Shown here piece by piece: positions 9,001-17,546 of a stretch of DNA of 64,000 nucleotides. The stretch lies in assembly GCA_013416435.1 (NCBI GenBank), contig JACCEN010000005.1, positions 62,001-126,000 of the forward strand, given 5' to 3'. The translations under genes and the position numbers were made by a program. A model generated the notes under the pieces. The model was not told the origin of the DNA and did no database searches. It worked only from the letters and a program-made list of their open reading frames with translations. The stretch is from Alcaligenaceae bacterium. GTDB taxonomy: Bacteria > Pseudomonadota > Gammaproteobacteria > Burkholderiales > Burkholderiaceae_B. Every line of letters begins with the position of its first letter. Positions within the stretch are counted from its first letter, which is position 1.

Positions 9001-9925
9001 AATGCCCGGCAACCTTGCGCAGCACCTCTTCGGCAGCTGTTCCAGACAGGCAATCCACCACTTCGCGTTCAGGCTGCGAGCGCAGCCAGGTCAGCTGGCG
9101 TTTGGCCAGCTGGCGCGTGGCCGCCGTCGCCTGCTCGATTGCCTGCTCCAGGCTGATCTTTCCTTCCAGGTGGTCCCACAGTTGCCGGTATCCCACACAG
9201 CGAATGGAAGGCAGGCCCACGTGCAGATCGCCCCTGTCATACAGTGCCCTGACTTCGTCAAGCAAGCCATCTTCGATCATGCGGCGATAGCGCAACGCAA
9301 TGCGCGCATGCAGCACGAGGCGATCGGAAGGCTCCAGGCTGACGGTCACGAATGACAAGGTGTCATCCCGGCGCGCCGGCGCATCTCGCAGCCAGTAGGA
9401 CATGCTGCGCCCGCTGCTGCGGTAGATCTCGATGGCGCGCTGAAGCCGCTGGCTGTCATTGGGAGCCAGCCGCCGAGCGGTTTCGGGGTCGTAGCCCGCC
9501 AGTTGGCGATGCAGTCCGGGCCAGCCGATCTGTGCGGCTTCCTGATCGATCTGCATGCGTATTGCCGGATCGGCGGGCGGAAGGGCATTCAGGCCTTCGC
9601 GCAGCGCCTTGTAGTACAGCATGGTGCCGCCCGACAGCAGCGGCAGCCTGCCCCGGGAGCGGATGTCTTGAATCAGACGGGTGGCGTCCACATGGAAATC
9701 GGCCGCCGAGTAGCTCTGTGCAGGGTCCCGGATATCCAGAAGATGATGGGGAACCAGTGCCCGTTCTTCGGGCGACGGCTTGGCGGTGCCGATGTCCATG
9801 CCGCGATAGATGGTGGCGGAGTCCATCGCAATGATTTCAATCGGCCAGCGTTGCGCGATGGCAAGCGTCGTGGCGCTTTTCCCCGCAGCGGTGGGGCCGG
9901 CCAGGCAGATGACGGGAGTGCTCAT
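8975..9925 (-). CDS. miaA: tRNA dimethylallyltransferase
   Basis: A 316-residue MiaA that prenylates A37 of tRNAs reading UNN codons. The P-loop GPTAAGKS is at residues 10-17, followed by [38 protein letters not shown] and [12 protein letters not shown]. The start at 9925 is taken because its ATG overlaps the mutL stop (ATGA); the longer frame extends into mutL. The C-terminus GQTPYGV and the stop codon are encoded by a palindromic repeat, so the native tail has probably been replaced. The order tsaE-amiC-mutL-miaA matches E. coli, but hfq-hflX do not follow. Confidence 0.96.
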   Translation of the reverse strand: MSTPVICLAGPTAAGKSATTLAIAQRWPIEIIAMDSATIYRGMDIGTAKPSPEERALVPHHLLDIRDPAQSYSAADFHVDATRLIQDIRSRGRLPLLSGGTMLYYKALREGLNALPPADPAIRMQIDQEAAQIGWPGLHRQLAGYDPETARRLAPNDSQRLQRAIEIYRSSGRSMSYWLRDAPARRDDTLSFVTVSLEPSDRLVLHARIALRYRRMIEDGLLDEVRALYDRGDLHVGLPSIRCVGYRQLWDHLEGKISLEQAIEQATAATRQLAKRQLTWLRSQPEREVVDCLSGTAAEEVLRKVAGHWGQTPYGV

Positions 9926-11763
9926 TGGCCACGCATGAAGAGTTTGTCCAGATCTCTTAATGGCCACTGCACCCAGGTCGGACGGCCATGATTGCATTGG
10001 TCCGCCCGCTCCGTCTGCTCCATCCGGCGCAGCAGTGCATTCATTTCGTCCAGGCTCAGGCGGCGATTGGCGCGCACGGAACCGTGGCAGGCCATGGTGG
10101 AAAGCAATTCATTGCGCTGCTCGGTCAGGCGCGGCGATACGCCGACACTGCCCAGGTCGCGCAGGACGCCGCGCGCGAGCGATTCGATATCGCCGTTGGC
10201 CAGCAGGGCGGGAACCGCGCGCACGGCCAGTGAGGCCGGTCCGGCGGGACGCAGGTCCAGGCCCAGTTCATTCAAGGTGCCGGCGTGCTCCTCGACCAAG
10301 GCCAGGTCTTTTTCGCCGACATTGAACACGACGGGAACCAGGAGCTCTTGTCTGGGAAGGTTCTGAGCGTCCATGGCGATCTTGAGCTGTTCGTACACGA
10401 CGCGCTCATGCGCTGCGTGCATGTCGACCAGGACCATGCCCGACCGGTTCTGTGCCAGGATGTAGATGCCGTGCAGCTGGCCCAGGGCCATGCCCAAGGG
10501 GAATTCGTCGTCGGGAAGGGCGGTGCGCGCGGGCGCCGTGTCTGGCGGCGCATCGAGCGGCCGGTAGAAAGATTGCCAGTTCATGGCGCCCGGCGAGCTT
10601 TGTTCGTTCAAGCGAAAGGACTGCTGCGAGGAAAACCCGCTCGGATAGCTGGAAGGCTGCCGTCCGGGCAGCGGGCCGGGTACCGTTGCTGTCTCGCCAT
10701 CTTGCCAGGGCGCTTGATACGCGGACGGGGGCATGCCGGACTCCGTGAGGGATTCGAACGGGGCGGCGGCATGTCCGCCTGCGGTGGCCAGAGCGTTGCC
10801 CAGCGTCTGGCTCACGAAACGGTGTATGGCACCGCTATCGCGGAATCGGACCTCGTGCTTGGCGGGATGCACATTGACGTCGACGCCGGCGGGATCGACC
10901 TCCAGGAACAGCACGAACGCGGGTTGCCGGTCGCCATGCAGGACGTCCGCGTAAGCCTGGCGGATGGCATGCGACACGCTGCGGTCCCTGACATAGCGCC
11001 CATTCACGTACAGGAACTGGCGGTCTGCCCGGCTGCGGGCGAAAGTGGGTCGGGTGGCAATGCCTTTGAGCGAGATCAGGCCTTGCTCCTGCCAGATCTC
11101 CAGCCCTTGCTCGATGAACTCGGCGCCCAGAATGTCGCGCACGCGCTGCAGGGCGTCTGTCGATCGCCAGTTGCGTTGCGCCTTGTCGTTGTGGAACAGG
11201 CGGAAAGCCACTTGAGGATGGGCCAGCGCAATGCGTTCCAGCGCATCCACGCAGTGGCCGTATTCCGTGGCTTCGGCCTTCAGGAACTTGCGGCGGGCCG
11301 GAATATCGTCGAACAGCTGCCGCACGTCTATGGTCGTCCCTTGTCCGCCCGCCGCGGCTTGCGGGGTTCCATGATGATTGGAGATCTGCCAGGCATGCGG
11401 ACTGTCCGTGGTGCGCGATGTCAGGGTAACGCGGGCGACCGACGCGATCGAAGCCAGGGCTTCGCCCCGGAACCCCATGGAGCCGACTGACTCCAGTTCG
11501 TTCAGCGTGGATATCTTGCTGGTGGCATGACGCATGAGCGCCAGGCGAAGCTCATTTTGAGGGATGCCGCAGCCATCGTCGATCACCGCGATACGCCTGA
11601 TGCCGCCGCCGTCCAGACGGACTTCGATGGCGCGCGCGCCCGCATCCAGCGAATTCTCGAGGAGTTCTTTCAGGACGGAGGCGGGCCGTTCGATCACCTC
11701 GCCGGCGGCGATCTGGCTGATGAGCAGGTCCGGAAGAGGGGCGATGGAACGGCGTTCCGGCAT
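9922..11763 (-). CDS. mutL: DNA mismatch repair protein MutL
   Basis: A 613-residue GHKL ATPase that couples MutS mismatch recognition to strand removal. N-terminal ATPase motifs are [18 protein letters not shown] and [13 protein letters not shown]. The C-terminal domain has [12 protein letters not shown], which fits the endonuclease metal motif DQHA(x)2E(x)4E except Met for Gln, and CNHGRPT near the end; this suggests a nicking MutL as in species lacking MutH. A Pro/Gln/Ser-rich linker sits around residues 350-430. The start could also be the ATG at 11775 four codons earlier; AAGGA lies between the two in poor position for both. Coupled to miaA by ATGA. Confidence 0.95.
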   Translation of the reverse strand: MPERRSIAPLPDLLISQIAAGEVIERPASVLKELLENSLDAGARAIEVRLDGGGIRRIAVIDDGCGIPQNELRLALMRHATSKISTLNELESVGSMGFRGEALASIASVARVTLTSRTTDSPHAWQISNHHGTPQAAAGGQGTTIDVRQLFDDIPARRKFLKAEATEYGHCVDALERIALAHPQVAFRLFHNDKAQRNWRSTDALQRVRDILGAEFIEQGLEIWQEQGLISLKGIATRPTFARSRADRQFLYVNGRYVRDRSVSHAIRQAYADVLHGDRQPAFVLFLEVDPAGVDVNVHPAKHEVRFRDSGAIHRFVSQTLGNALATAGGHAAAPFESLTESGMPPSAYQAPWQDGETATVPGPLPGRQPSSYPSGFSSQQSFRLNEQSSPGAMNWQSFYRPLDAPPDTAPARTALPDDEFPLGMALGQLHGIYILAQNRSGMVLVDMHAAHERVVYEQLKIAMDAQNLPRQELLVPVVFNVGEKDLALVEEHAGTLNELGLDLRPAGPASLAVRAVPALLANGDIESLARGVLRDLGSVGVSPRLTEQRNELLSTMACHGSVRANRRLSLDEMNALLRRMEQTERADQCNHGRPTWVQWPLRDLDKLFMRGQ

Positions 11764-11811
11764 TACGGCAGTCATTTCCTTGGGACAAAGTGGTAACGTC
11801 GACCATGCCGA

Positions 11812-11850
11812 TTTTAGCGTCAACAGGCCTGGGGCCTGTTGACGCTAAAA
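11812..11850. other. Perfect 18-bp inverted repeat between amiC and mutL
   Basis: Arms 11812-11829 and 11833-11850 are exact reverse complements around a 3-nt loop; the core is GCGTCAACAGGCC. The arms begin with TTTT and end with AAAA on the plus strand, and neither strand shows a T run after the hairpin, so it is not a canonical intrinsic terminator in either direction. It lies 18 bp after the amiC stop and about 50 bp before the mutL start, where it could slow decay or act as a protein site. Confidence 0.75.
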
Positions 11851-11868
11851 AAGTAGGCGGCGCTGACC

Positions 11869-13230
11869 CTAGGCGCGGCGGGCCATCGCCGGGCGTGCCG
11901 CGAAGTAGTCGCTGACGCCGGCCAGCATGGCTTTGGCGATCTTGTCCTGGTGCGAAGGGCTGCGTAGCAGGCGCTCTTCTTCCGGGTTGCTGATGAAAGC
12001 GGTTTCCACCAGGATGGAAGGGATGTCCGGCGCTTTCAATACGGCGAAGCCCGCGCGCTCCACGGTTTTCTTGTGCAGGCGATTGATTTTGCCGATTTCC
12101 CCCAGCACGTTTCCGCCAACGCGTACCGAGTCGTTGATTTGAGCCGCGGTGGACAGGTCGAGCAGGACCTGGGCGACCTGTTTGTTGTGGGAGCCCAGGT
12201 TCACGCCGCCGATCAGGTCGGCGTCGTTCTCGCGCTGGGCCATCCAGCGGGCGGCCGCGCTCGTCGCGCCGTTCTGCGACAGCGCGAACACCGAAGATCC
12301 TCGCGCCGAAGGCTTGATCCACGCATCGGCGTGGATGGAAATGAACAGATCCGCCTTGACCCGGCGGGCTTTCTGAACACGCACGTGTAGCGGCACGAAG
12401 TAATCGTTGTCGCGTGTCAGATAGGCGCGCATGCCGGGCTGTGCATCGATCAGCTTCTTCAGGCGCTTTGCAATGCTCAGCACGATATCTTTTTCCCGCG
12501 TGCCGTTTCGGCCGATTGCGCCCGGATCCTCTCCGCCGTGGCCAGGGTCCAGTGCGATCAATATCGACTGGCGCCTTGGCGGCGGCTCGGCGGGTTTCGG
12601 AGCCGGCGCAGGCGGCTTGAGCTTGCGCGCAACCGGCGGCAGCGTCTGGCCCGGTACCGAAGGCACGGGCGCATCCGGCAGGGGATCATTGCGCGCGAGG
12701 TCTTCGAGGACCTCGGCCAGAGGGTCGGTGTCGGCGCTGTCCATGATGGCCATCAGCGGGTCCTGCGCGATCTTGGGATACAAATCCAGCACCAGGCGAT
12801 ATTTGTATTCGCCTATCGGCTTGAGCGTGAAGACTTGCGGCGCAATGGGCTGCTTGAGGTCCATGACCAGGCGGACGACGTCGGGCCGGTTCTGCGCCAC
12901 GCGCACCGAGTCGATGTAGGGATCGTTCGGCCGGACCTTGGAAATGATGTCGCGTATGGTGGTATTGATCGTCAGGCCTTCGATGTCGACGACCAGGCGG
13001 TCCGGGTTCTCGAGCGTGAAGTGTTCGGCTTTCAGCTCGCTGTCCATTTCCAGGGTGACGCGCGTGTATTCGTCGGCCGGCCATGTGCGCACCGCCACGA
13101 TGGTGGCGGCTCGGGCGGCCGTGGGAATGACGGGAAGAACGAACAAGGTGCCGGCTGTCGCAATCAGTCGACGTCGTGAGGCTCCTGTGGGCGAGATGCC
13201 TGGGGAGGAAGTACGAGTGTCGTCAGCCAT
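11869..13230 (-). CDS. amiC: N-acetylmuramoyl-L-alanine amidase, AmiC type
   Basis: A 453-residue periplasmic zinc amidase that cleaves septal peptidoglycan during daughter-cell separation. The N-terminus carries a twin-arginine signal (ASRRRLIATAGTLFVLPVIPTAARA), an AMIN domain follows at about 43-150 for septal targeting, a Pro-rich linker at 185-220, and the Amidase_3 domain to the end with zinc and catalytic residues in LDPGHGGEDPGAIG, REKDIVLSIAK, ISIHADA and ETAFISNPEEE. AAGGA five bases ahead of the ATG supports the start, which means the first 67 bp overlap the 3' end of tsaE in another frame. Confidence 0.95.
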   Translation of the reverse strand: MADDTRTSSPGISPTGASRRRLIATAGTLFVLPVIPTAARAATIVAVRTWPADEYTRVTLEMDSELKAEHFTLENPDRLVVDIEGLTINTTIRDIISKVRPNDPYIDSVRVAQNRPDVVRLVMDLKQPIAPQVFTLKPIGEYKYRLVLDLYPKIAQDPLMAIMDSADTDPLAEVLEDLARNDPLPDAPVPSVPGQTLPPVARKLKPPAPAPKPAEPPPRRQSILIALDPGHGGEDPGAIGRNGTREKDIVLSIAKRLKKLIDAQPGMRAYLTRDNDYFVPLHVRVQKARRVKADLFISIHADAWIKPSARGSSVFALSQNGATSAAARWMAQRENDADLIGGVNLGSHNKQVAQVLLDLSTAAQINDSVRVGGNVLGEIGKINRLHKKTVERAGFAVLKAPDIPSILVETAFISNPEEERLLRSPSHQDKIAKAMLAGVSDYFAARPAMARRA

Positions 13231-13715
13231 AATAATCCTTTGTTGCTATGGGCCGTCAGGCTGGCCTGCCGCCCGGCGTCGGCATATTCGAGGTGAATGT
13301 CGAGATCGGGAGGGGGAAGCAGCTTGCCCGCTTGTTCCGGCCATTCGATCAAAACGATCGCATTTTCCTGCAAAATATCTCGAAATCCGGCATCCACCCA
13401 TTCATTCGAATTGCTAAATCTATAAAAATCAAGGTGATAGAAGTATAAGTTAGAAAGATTATAGCTTTCAAGCAAAGTATAGCTAGGACTTTTTATGCGT
13501 CCGCGGATGCCGGCGGCTCGTAAAAAGGCCCGAGTGAAGCTGGTCTTGCCGGCTCCGAGGTCGCCGCGCAAATGGATGCGGCCGCCCGGCGGCGCGGCCG
13601 GGCGTTCGCCGCAGAGCATGGGGGCTAGCTGTGCGGCAAGTGCGCTGGTGGCGTCTTCGTCCGGCAAATACACTCTAATTGTCTTCAAAATATGCTTATC
13701 ATCATTCATGGGCAT
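13164..13715 (-). CDS. tsaE: tRNA threonylcarbamoyladenosine biosynthesis ATPase TsaE
   Basis: A 183-residue P-loop protein that works with TsaB and TsaD to make t6A37 in ANN-decoding tRNAs. Walker A GDLGAGKTSFTRAF starts at residue 51, followed by IKSPSYTLLESY, FYHLDFYR and VLIEWPEQ, all typical. It is somewhat longer than usual because of the tail that overlaps amiC by 67 bp. The start lies three bases after the stop of the AEC permease, so its ribosome binding site must be inside that gene; an ATG two codons downstream is an alternative. Confidence 0.95.
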   Translation of the reverse strand: MPMNDDKHILKTIRVYLPDEDATSALAAQLAPMLCGERPAAPPGGRIHLRGDLGAGKTSFTRAFLRAAGIRGRIKSPSYTLLESYNLSNLYFYHLDFYRFSNSNEWVDAGFRDILQENAIVLIEWPEQAGKLLPPPDLDIHLEYADAGRQASLTAHSNKGLLWLTTLVLPPQASRPQEPHDVD

Positions 13716-13718
13716 GGG

Positions 13719-14618
13719 TCATGGAGTTGGGCCCAGCGTCAGCCACAGAGGTATGGTGACTGCGGAAATCAGTGTGCCGATCGACATCGTTCCCGCGACC
13801 AGCCGTCCATCGCCGCCCATCCGAGCGGCCAGAACGTAGGCCGAGGAAGCCGTCGGCAGTGCGCTGAATAACAACAGCATCTGCCGTTCGACCAGGCTCA
13901 AATCCATTGCCCAGCCGATGAACAGTGCGGCAAGGGGGCTCAGCAGCAGGCGCACTGCCAGCATCCAGCTGATGAGCTTGCCGCTGTTGCGGCCCGCCTG
14001 AAGCGACAGTGTGGCGCCGACGCAAAGCAGGCCGATGGCAATGGCGCACGCACCCAGCCGCTTGAAGGTGACGTCCACGGGCTGAGGAATGGGAATCTGA
14101 AGAAAGTTGAATGCCAGCGCGGTCAGGGTGGCGATGATGAAGGGGTTGCGGAGGATCTCACCGAATACGCGGCCGCCGTTCTGCCGCGCGAGCCCGTGAA
14201 CCGCCGCGATATTGACGATGGGGACGGCAAACCCCACCAGTATGGCCATGACGGTTTGGCCCGCCGCACCCGCCAGCGGGCCGGCGAGGGACAGGCCGAT
14301 ATAAGTATTGAAGCGATAAGCGCACTGCGCGATCGATGCATGGGCCACGGGGTCGGGCCGCAGCACCGGGACGGCAAGCCATGCCAGCGCCACGCCAAAG
14401 GCCGTCAGCGCCACCACCGCCTGCAAAAGCGTGTACGCGCCCGAAATGCTGATGGGTGTCTGGGTGATGGACTGGAACAGAAGGGCCGGAAACAGAACGA
14501 AGTAAACCAGCTTCTCGGCGCCTTGGAAGAAATCGCGCGAGAACTGAAGCTTATGAAAAAGCACCCACCCCAGCGCGATGAGGAGAAAGTCGGGCAGTAC
14601 GAGCTGGATGACGGCCAT
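13719..14618 (-). CDS. AEC-family (auxin efflux carrier) transporter
   Basis: A 299-residue integral membrane protein with about ten hydrophobic segments in two repeats. The helix-breaking NTYIGLSLAGP and PFIIATLTALAFN regions and the end FSALPTASSAYVLAARMGGD are characteristic of bacterial malonate/malate-type AEC carriers. The substrate cannot be read from sequence; a carboxylate is the usual guess. It is the first gene of a compact minus-strand run with tsaE (3-bp gap) and amiC, and is divergent from a tricarboxylate-type binding protein 191 bp away. Confidence 0.85.
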   Translation of the reverse strand: MAVIQLVLPDFLLIALGWVLFHKLQFSRDFFQGAEKLVYFVLFPALLFQSITQTPISISGAYTLLQAVVALTAFGVALAWLAVPVLRPDPVAHASIAQCAYRFNTYIGLSLAGPLAGAAGQTVMAILVGFAVPIVNIAAVHGLARQNGGRVFGEILRNPFIIATLTALAFNFLQIPIPQPVDVTFKRLGACAIAIGLLCVGATLSLQAGRNSGKLISWMLAVRLLLSPLAALFIGWAMDLSLVERQMLLLFSALPTASSAYVLAARMGGDGRLVAGTMSIGTLISAVTIPLWLTLGPTP

Positions 14619-14759
14619 AAAGCATGGGGGCTGGGAAGCCCACCGGAAAAACGATCGGGTTTACTAGGGAAAAGGAGTATATCGGTAATAGGTGCGCAAC
14701 GAGACAGCAGTAGCTCATTGCTGTTATCCTCCACGCTAATAAGGGAGCTTAGCGTAAAT

Positions 14760-14788
14760 TTGCTCGCTTGTTTTCCGATTCATATGAT
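14760..14788 (+). promoter_or_regulatory. Sigma-70-type promoter of the TctC-like gene
   Basis: A -35 TTGCTC at 14760-14765 and a -10 TATGAT at 14783-14788 are separated by 17 bp, 21 bp before the start codon. The ribosome binding site CGGAGA is at 14795-14800. Assigned by eye only. Confidence 0.55.
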
Positions 14789-14809
14789 TTCTTACGGAGA
14801 GACTCATAC

Positions 14810-15799
14810 ATGGCAACACTCACCAAGAAGTTCGCCGCTTTGACCCTGGCCGCAGGCGTGGCCGCTGCCTTCGGATCCGGCGCAGCGCTTGCCGCCGACT
14901 ATCCTTCGCAGCCCATCCGGGTCATCGTACCTTTTGCCCCTGGCGGCTCAACCGATATCGTCGCCCGCATTGTCACCCAGCGCATGGGGCAGGAACTCGG
15001 CCAGACGATGGTCGTCGAGAACAAGGGCGGCGCCGGCGGCGCCATCGGTGCTGCGGAAGCGGCTCGCGCCAAGCCTGACGGCTATACGCTTTCGATCGCC
15101 ACGGTCTCCACGATGGCCGTCAATTCGGCTTGCCGTCCCAATGATCTCCCATACGATCCCCTGAAGGACTTCGTTCCCGTCACCAATTTCGCGAACGTTC
15201 CCAACGTGATCGAAGTCAATCCCAAGTTCCCGGCGAAGAACTTCAAGGAATTCGTCAAGGCCTTGAAAGACAATCCCGGCAAGTACACCCACGGCAGCTC
15301 GGGCACATGCTCGGTGCTCCACCTGTTCGGCGAAGCCTTCAAGCAAGCCACGGGCACTGATGCCATCCACGTTCCCTACAAGGGTTCGGGTCCCGCCGTC
15401 ACCGATGCCGTCGGTGGCCAGATCGACAGCATGTTCGACAACCTGCCGTCGTCCATGGGCCAGATCCAGGCCGGCAACCTGCGTGCGCTGGCCATCGCCT
15501 GGCCCGAGCGCCTGAAGAGCCTGCCCGATGTCCCGACGCTGGCCGAAGAAGGCTATCCGCAGCTGAACCAGCCCGCCTGGTATGGCCTGCTGGCGCCCGC
15601 CGGCACTCCTCCGGAAGTCATCAAGAAGCTGCGCGACGCGGCCGTGGTGGCCCTGAAGGATCCTCAAGTCATCGATACCCTTGAAAAGCAGGGCGCTGCG
15701 CCCTCGGGCAACACCTCCGAAGAGTTCGCCAAGGAAATCAAGCAGCAATACGACTGGGCCAAGGAAGTCGTGGCCAAGGGCAACATCAAGCTCGAGTAG
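14810..15799 (+). CDS. Bug-family (TctC) periplasmic solute-binding protein
   Basis: A 329-residue extracytoplasmic receptor of the tripartite tricarboxylate transporter family that is hugely expanded in Bordetella relatives. A Sec signal ends at ALAA before DYPSQPIRVIVPFAPGGSTDIVARI; further family motifs are VVENKGGAGGAIGAAEAARAKPDGYT, HVPYKGSGPAVTDAVGGQIDSMFDN and RLKSLPDVPTLAEEGYP. The ligand is probably a small carboxylate but cannot be read from sequence. No TctA or TctB membrane genes lie nearby, so this is an orphan receptor. The start is supported by CGGAGA ten bases upstream. The gene ends at a strong terminator. Confidence 0.93.
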   Translation: MATLTKKFAALTLAAGVAAAFGSGAALAADYPSQPIRVIVPFAPGGSTDIVARIVTQRMGQELGQTMVVENKGGAGGAIGAAEAARAKPDGYTLSIATVSTMAVNSACRPNDLPYDPLKDFVPVTNFANVPNVIEVNPKFPAKNFKEFVKALKDNPGKYTHGSSGTCSVLHLFGEAFKQATGTDAIHVPYKGSGPAVTDAVGGQIDSMFDNLPSSMGQIQAGNLRALAIAWPERLKSLPDVPTLAEEGYPQLNQPAWYGLLAPAGTPPEVIKKLRDAAVVALKDPQVIDTLEKQGAAPSGNTSEEFAKEIKQQYDWAKEVVAKGNIKLE

Positions 15800-15839
15800 T
15801 TTCTTTCATGGCCGCGCCCCGCTTGGCGCGGCCGCCTGA

Positions 15840-17210
15840 TCAAAAAGCCGAGGAGATCCCTCGGCTTTTTTGACGCCTGGCATAGGCTACGCCCCAGACC
15901 ATGCCCAGTATCGCCGCGATGAGCGACCCCATCAGCACCCCCAGTTTGGCCGCATCCAGCAGGGAATCGTCGGTGAAGGCCAGCATGGCGATGAAGATCG
16001 ACATGGTAAAGCCGATGCCCGCCAGCAGGCCGATGAGCCAGATACCGCCCCAGGTCACGCCGGGTGGCAGGCGGCACCAGCCCATTTGCACCATCAGCCA
16101 GCTCACAGTGACCACCCCGAGCGGCTTGCCGACCACAAGGGCCAGCATGATGCCTGCCACGACCCACTGCGCCCCGCCGGCCGCCATGTCCTTGCCGCCC
16201 AGGCTGACGCCGGCATTCGCCAGCGCGAACAGGGGCATCACGCCGTACGCCACCCATGGATGCAGCGCGGATTGCACGCGGACCACCGGCGGCAGCAGTT
16301 CTCGCTGGGCGAGGCGAAGCTGCCGTATGGGCTGCGCCAGATGCTGCGGGTCTGTCTTGTCATCGGCATCGCGCCCAGTCAGCTCCGCGGCGATGCGAGC
16401 AAGCGCATCTTGGGGGCGCTCGCGCATGCGTACCGGCACCACGGGCGTCAGCAAGCCCAGCACCACGCCGGCCAGAGTGGGGTGAGCGCCGGTCATCAGC
16501 AGGCCGGCCCAGACGATCGCGCCCGGCACCACGTAGGCGTAGGCCGAACCGATGCCCATCCGCTGCAGTCCGAGCACCAGCGCGAGGCCGGCGCCGGCCA
16601 CCGCGAATCCTGTGTAGTCGAGTCCTGCCGAGTAGAACAGCGCGATGATGAGCACGGCGACGACGTCGTCGATGATTGCCAGAGCGAGCAGGAAAATACG
16701 CAGGTTGCCGGGAATCGAGCGCCCCAGCAGCGCCAGCACGCCCACTGCGAAGGCGATATCCGTCGCTGTCGGCACGGCCCAGCCGTGCCGGCGTATGGCG
16801 TCGTCGTTCAGCGCCAGATAGATCAGGGCCGGCACCACGACGCCGCCGAGAGCCGCTGCGATCGGCAGGCTGGCCTGGCGAAAATTGCTCAGCGCTCCCT
16901 GGTGCATCTCGCGCCGGATCTCCATGCCTACGACCAGAAAAAACACGGTCATCAATGCGTCGTTGATCCAGAAATGCAGCGATTGGGAGAATGAGAACCC
17001 GCCCAAGCCGAAGGACAGGGGCGTGTGCCAGAGGTGGTGGTAGCTATCGGCGAGCGGGGAGTTCGCCCAGATCAGTGCGGCAGCCGCTGCAGTCAACAGT
17101 ACGATGCCGCTGACGGCTTCGATGTGGAGAAAGCGTTCGAGCGCGGCGAAGGCGTGTTCGGTCAAGCGTTGGGCGCGGGGCAAGTCTTGCCCTGATAGGT
17201 GTCGATGCAT
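15840..17210 (-). CDS. nhaA: Na+/H+ antiporter NhaA
   Basis: A 456-residue inner-membrane antiporter that expels Na+ using the proton gradient. The ion-binding aspartate pair is in [18 protein letters not shown] and the pH/transport regions [17 protein letters not shown] and [15 protein letters not shown] are present; about twelve hydrophobic segments. It is longer than E. coli NhaA (388) owing to an N-terminal cytoplasmic extension and an insertion after [13 protein letters not shown]. The ATG at 17210 is preferred to the frame start at 17279, but no clear ribosome binding site decides it. The final residues KSRGISSAF are encoded in the bidirectional terminator. Confidence 0.93.
   Translation of the reverse strand: MHRHLSGQDLPRAQRLTEHAFAALERFLHIEAVSGIVLLTAAAAALIWANSPLADSYHHLWHTPLSFGLGGFSFSQSLHFWINDALMTVFFLVVGMEIRREMHQGALSNFRQASLPIAAALGGVVVPALIYLALNDDAIRRHGWAVPTATDIAFAVGVLALLGRSIPGNLRIFLLALAIIDDVVAVLIIALFYSAGLDYTGFAVAGAGLALVLGLQRMGIGSAYAYVVPGAIVWAGLLMTGAHPTLAGVVLGLLTPVVPVRMRERPQDALARIAAELTGRDADDKTDPQHLAQPIRQLRLAQRELLPPVVRVQSALHPWVAYGVMPLFALANAGVSLGGKDMAAGGAQWVVAGIMLALVVGKPLGVVTVSWLMVQMGWCRLPPGVTWGGIWLIGLLAGIGFTMSIFIAMLAFTDDSLLDAAKLGVLMGSLIAAILGMVWGVAYARRQKSRGISSAF
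15842..15871 (+). terminator. Intrinsic terminator downstream of the TctC-like gene, overlapping the nhaA 3' end
   Basis: Stem GCCGAGG (15847-15853) pairs with CCTCGGC (15859-15865), followed by six Ts on the plus strand and five on the minus strand, so it can act in both directions. The last codons and stop of convergent nhaA are inside the hairpin. A second GC hairpin, GGCCGCGCC/GGCGCGGCC, lies at about 15810-15833. Confidence 0.85.
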
Positions 17211-17322
17211 GGTCGTAGCGGTTCCGCGCGGCGGCCCGACCTGCGCTTGAGCCTGTCTCGCTGCAACGGCGGCGGACACCCAGCCGTGATTCTACACTGC
17301 GCAGGCTTTTTGCAAAGTGTCT

Positions 17323-17328
17323 TATAAT
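17323..17328 (+). promoter_or_regulatory. -10 element of the tRNA-Arg gene
   Basis: TATAAT lies 22 bp before the mature tRNA 5' end, a normal distance for a tRNA leader. No good -35 is seen at 16-18 bp. Confidence 0.5.
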
Positions 17329-17349
17329 CACAGCCCGAAATGCTGTCCT

Positions 17350-17424
17350 GTCCCTGTAGTTAAATGGATATAACTTTCCCCTCCTAAGGGAAGATTGCAG
17401 GTTCGATTCCTGCCGGGGACGCCA
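17350..17424 (+). tRNA. tRNA-Arg (anticodon CCT)
   Basis: A complete cloverleaf of 75 nt with encoded CCA. Acceptor stem GTCCCTG pairs with CGGGGAC; the anticodon stem TTCCC/GGGAA encloses loop CTCCTAA with anticodon CCT, which reads AGG; the T arm is GCAGG-TTCGATT-CCTGC. It is a single gene between divergent nhaA and a sulfatase. No integrase or attachment-site duplication of its 3' end is seen in the window. Confidence 0.96.
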
Positions 17425-17546
17425 ATGTTTTCACTCCAGTCGCGTAAATTAACTTCTTCACCTTGAAGAAAATCTGTTACGATTTTTAGCGATTAGAACG
17501 GCGACGCATCAAATGTGTCATGCTGCGCCATCTACTGGAGACAATT

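Noticed and set aside
17350-17424. Genomic island integrated at tRNA-Arg
   Set aside because: No direct repeat of the tRNA 3' end and no integrase were found downstream; the following sulfatase looks compositionally similar to its surroundings.
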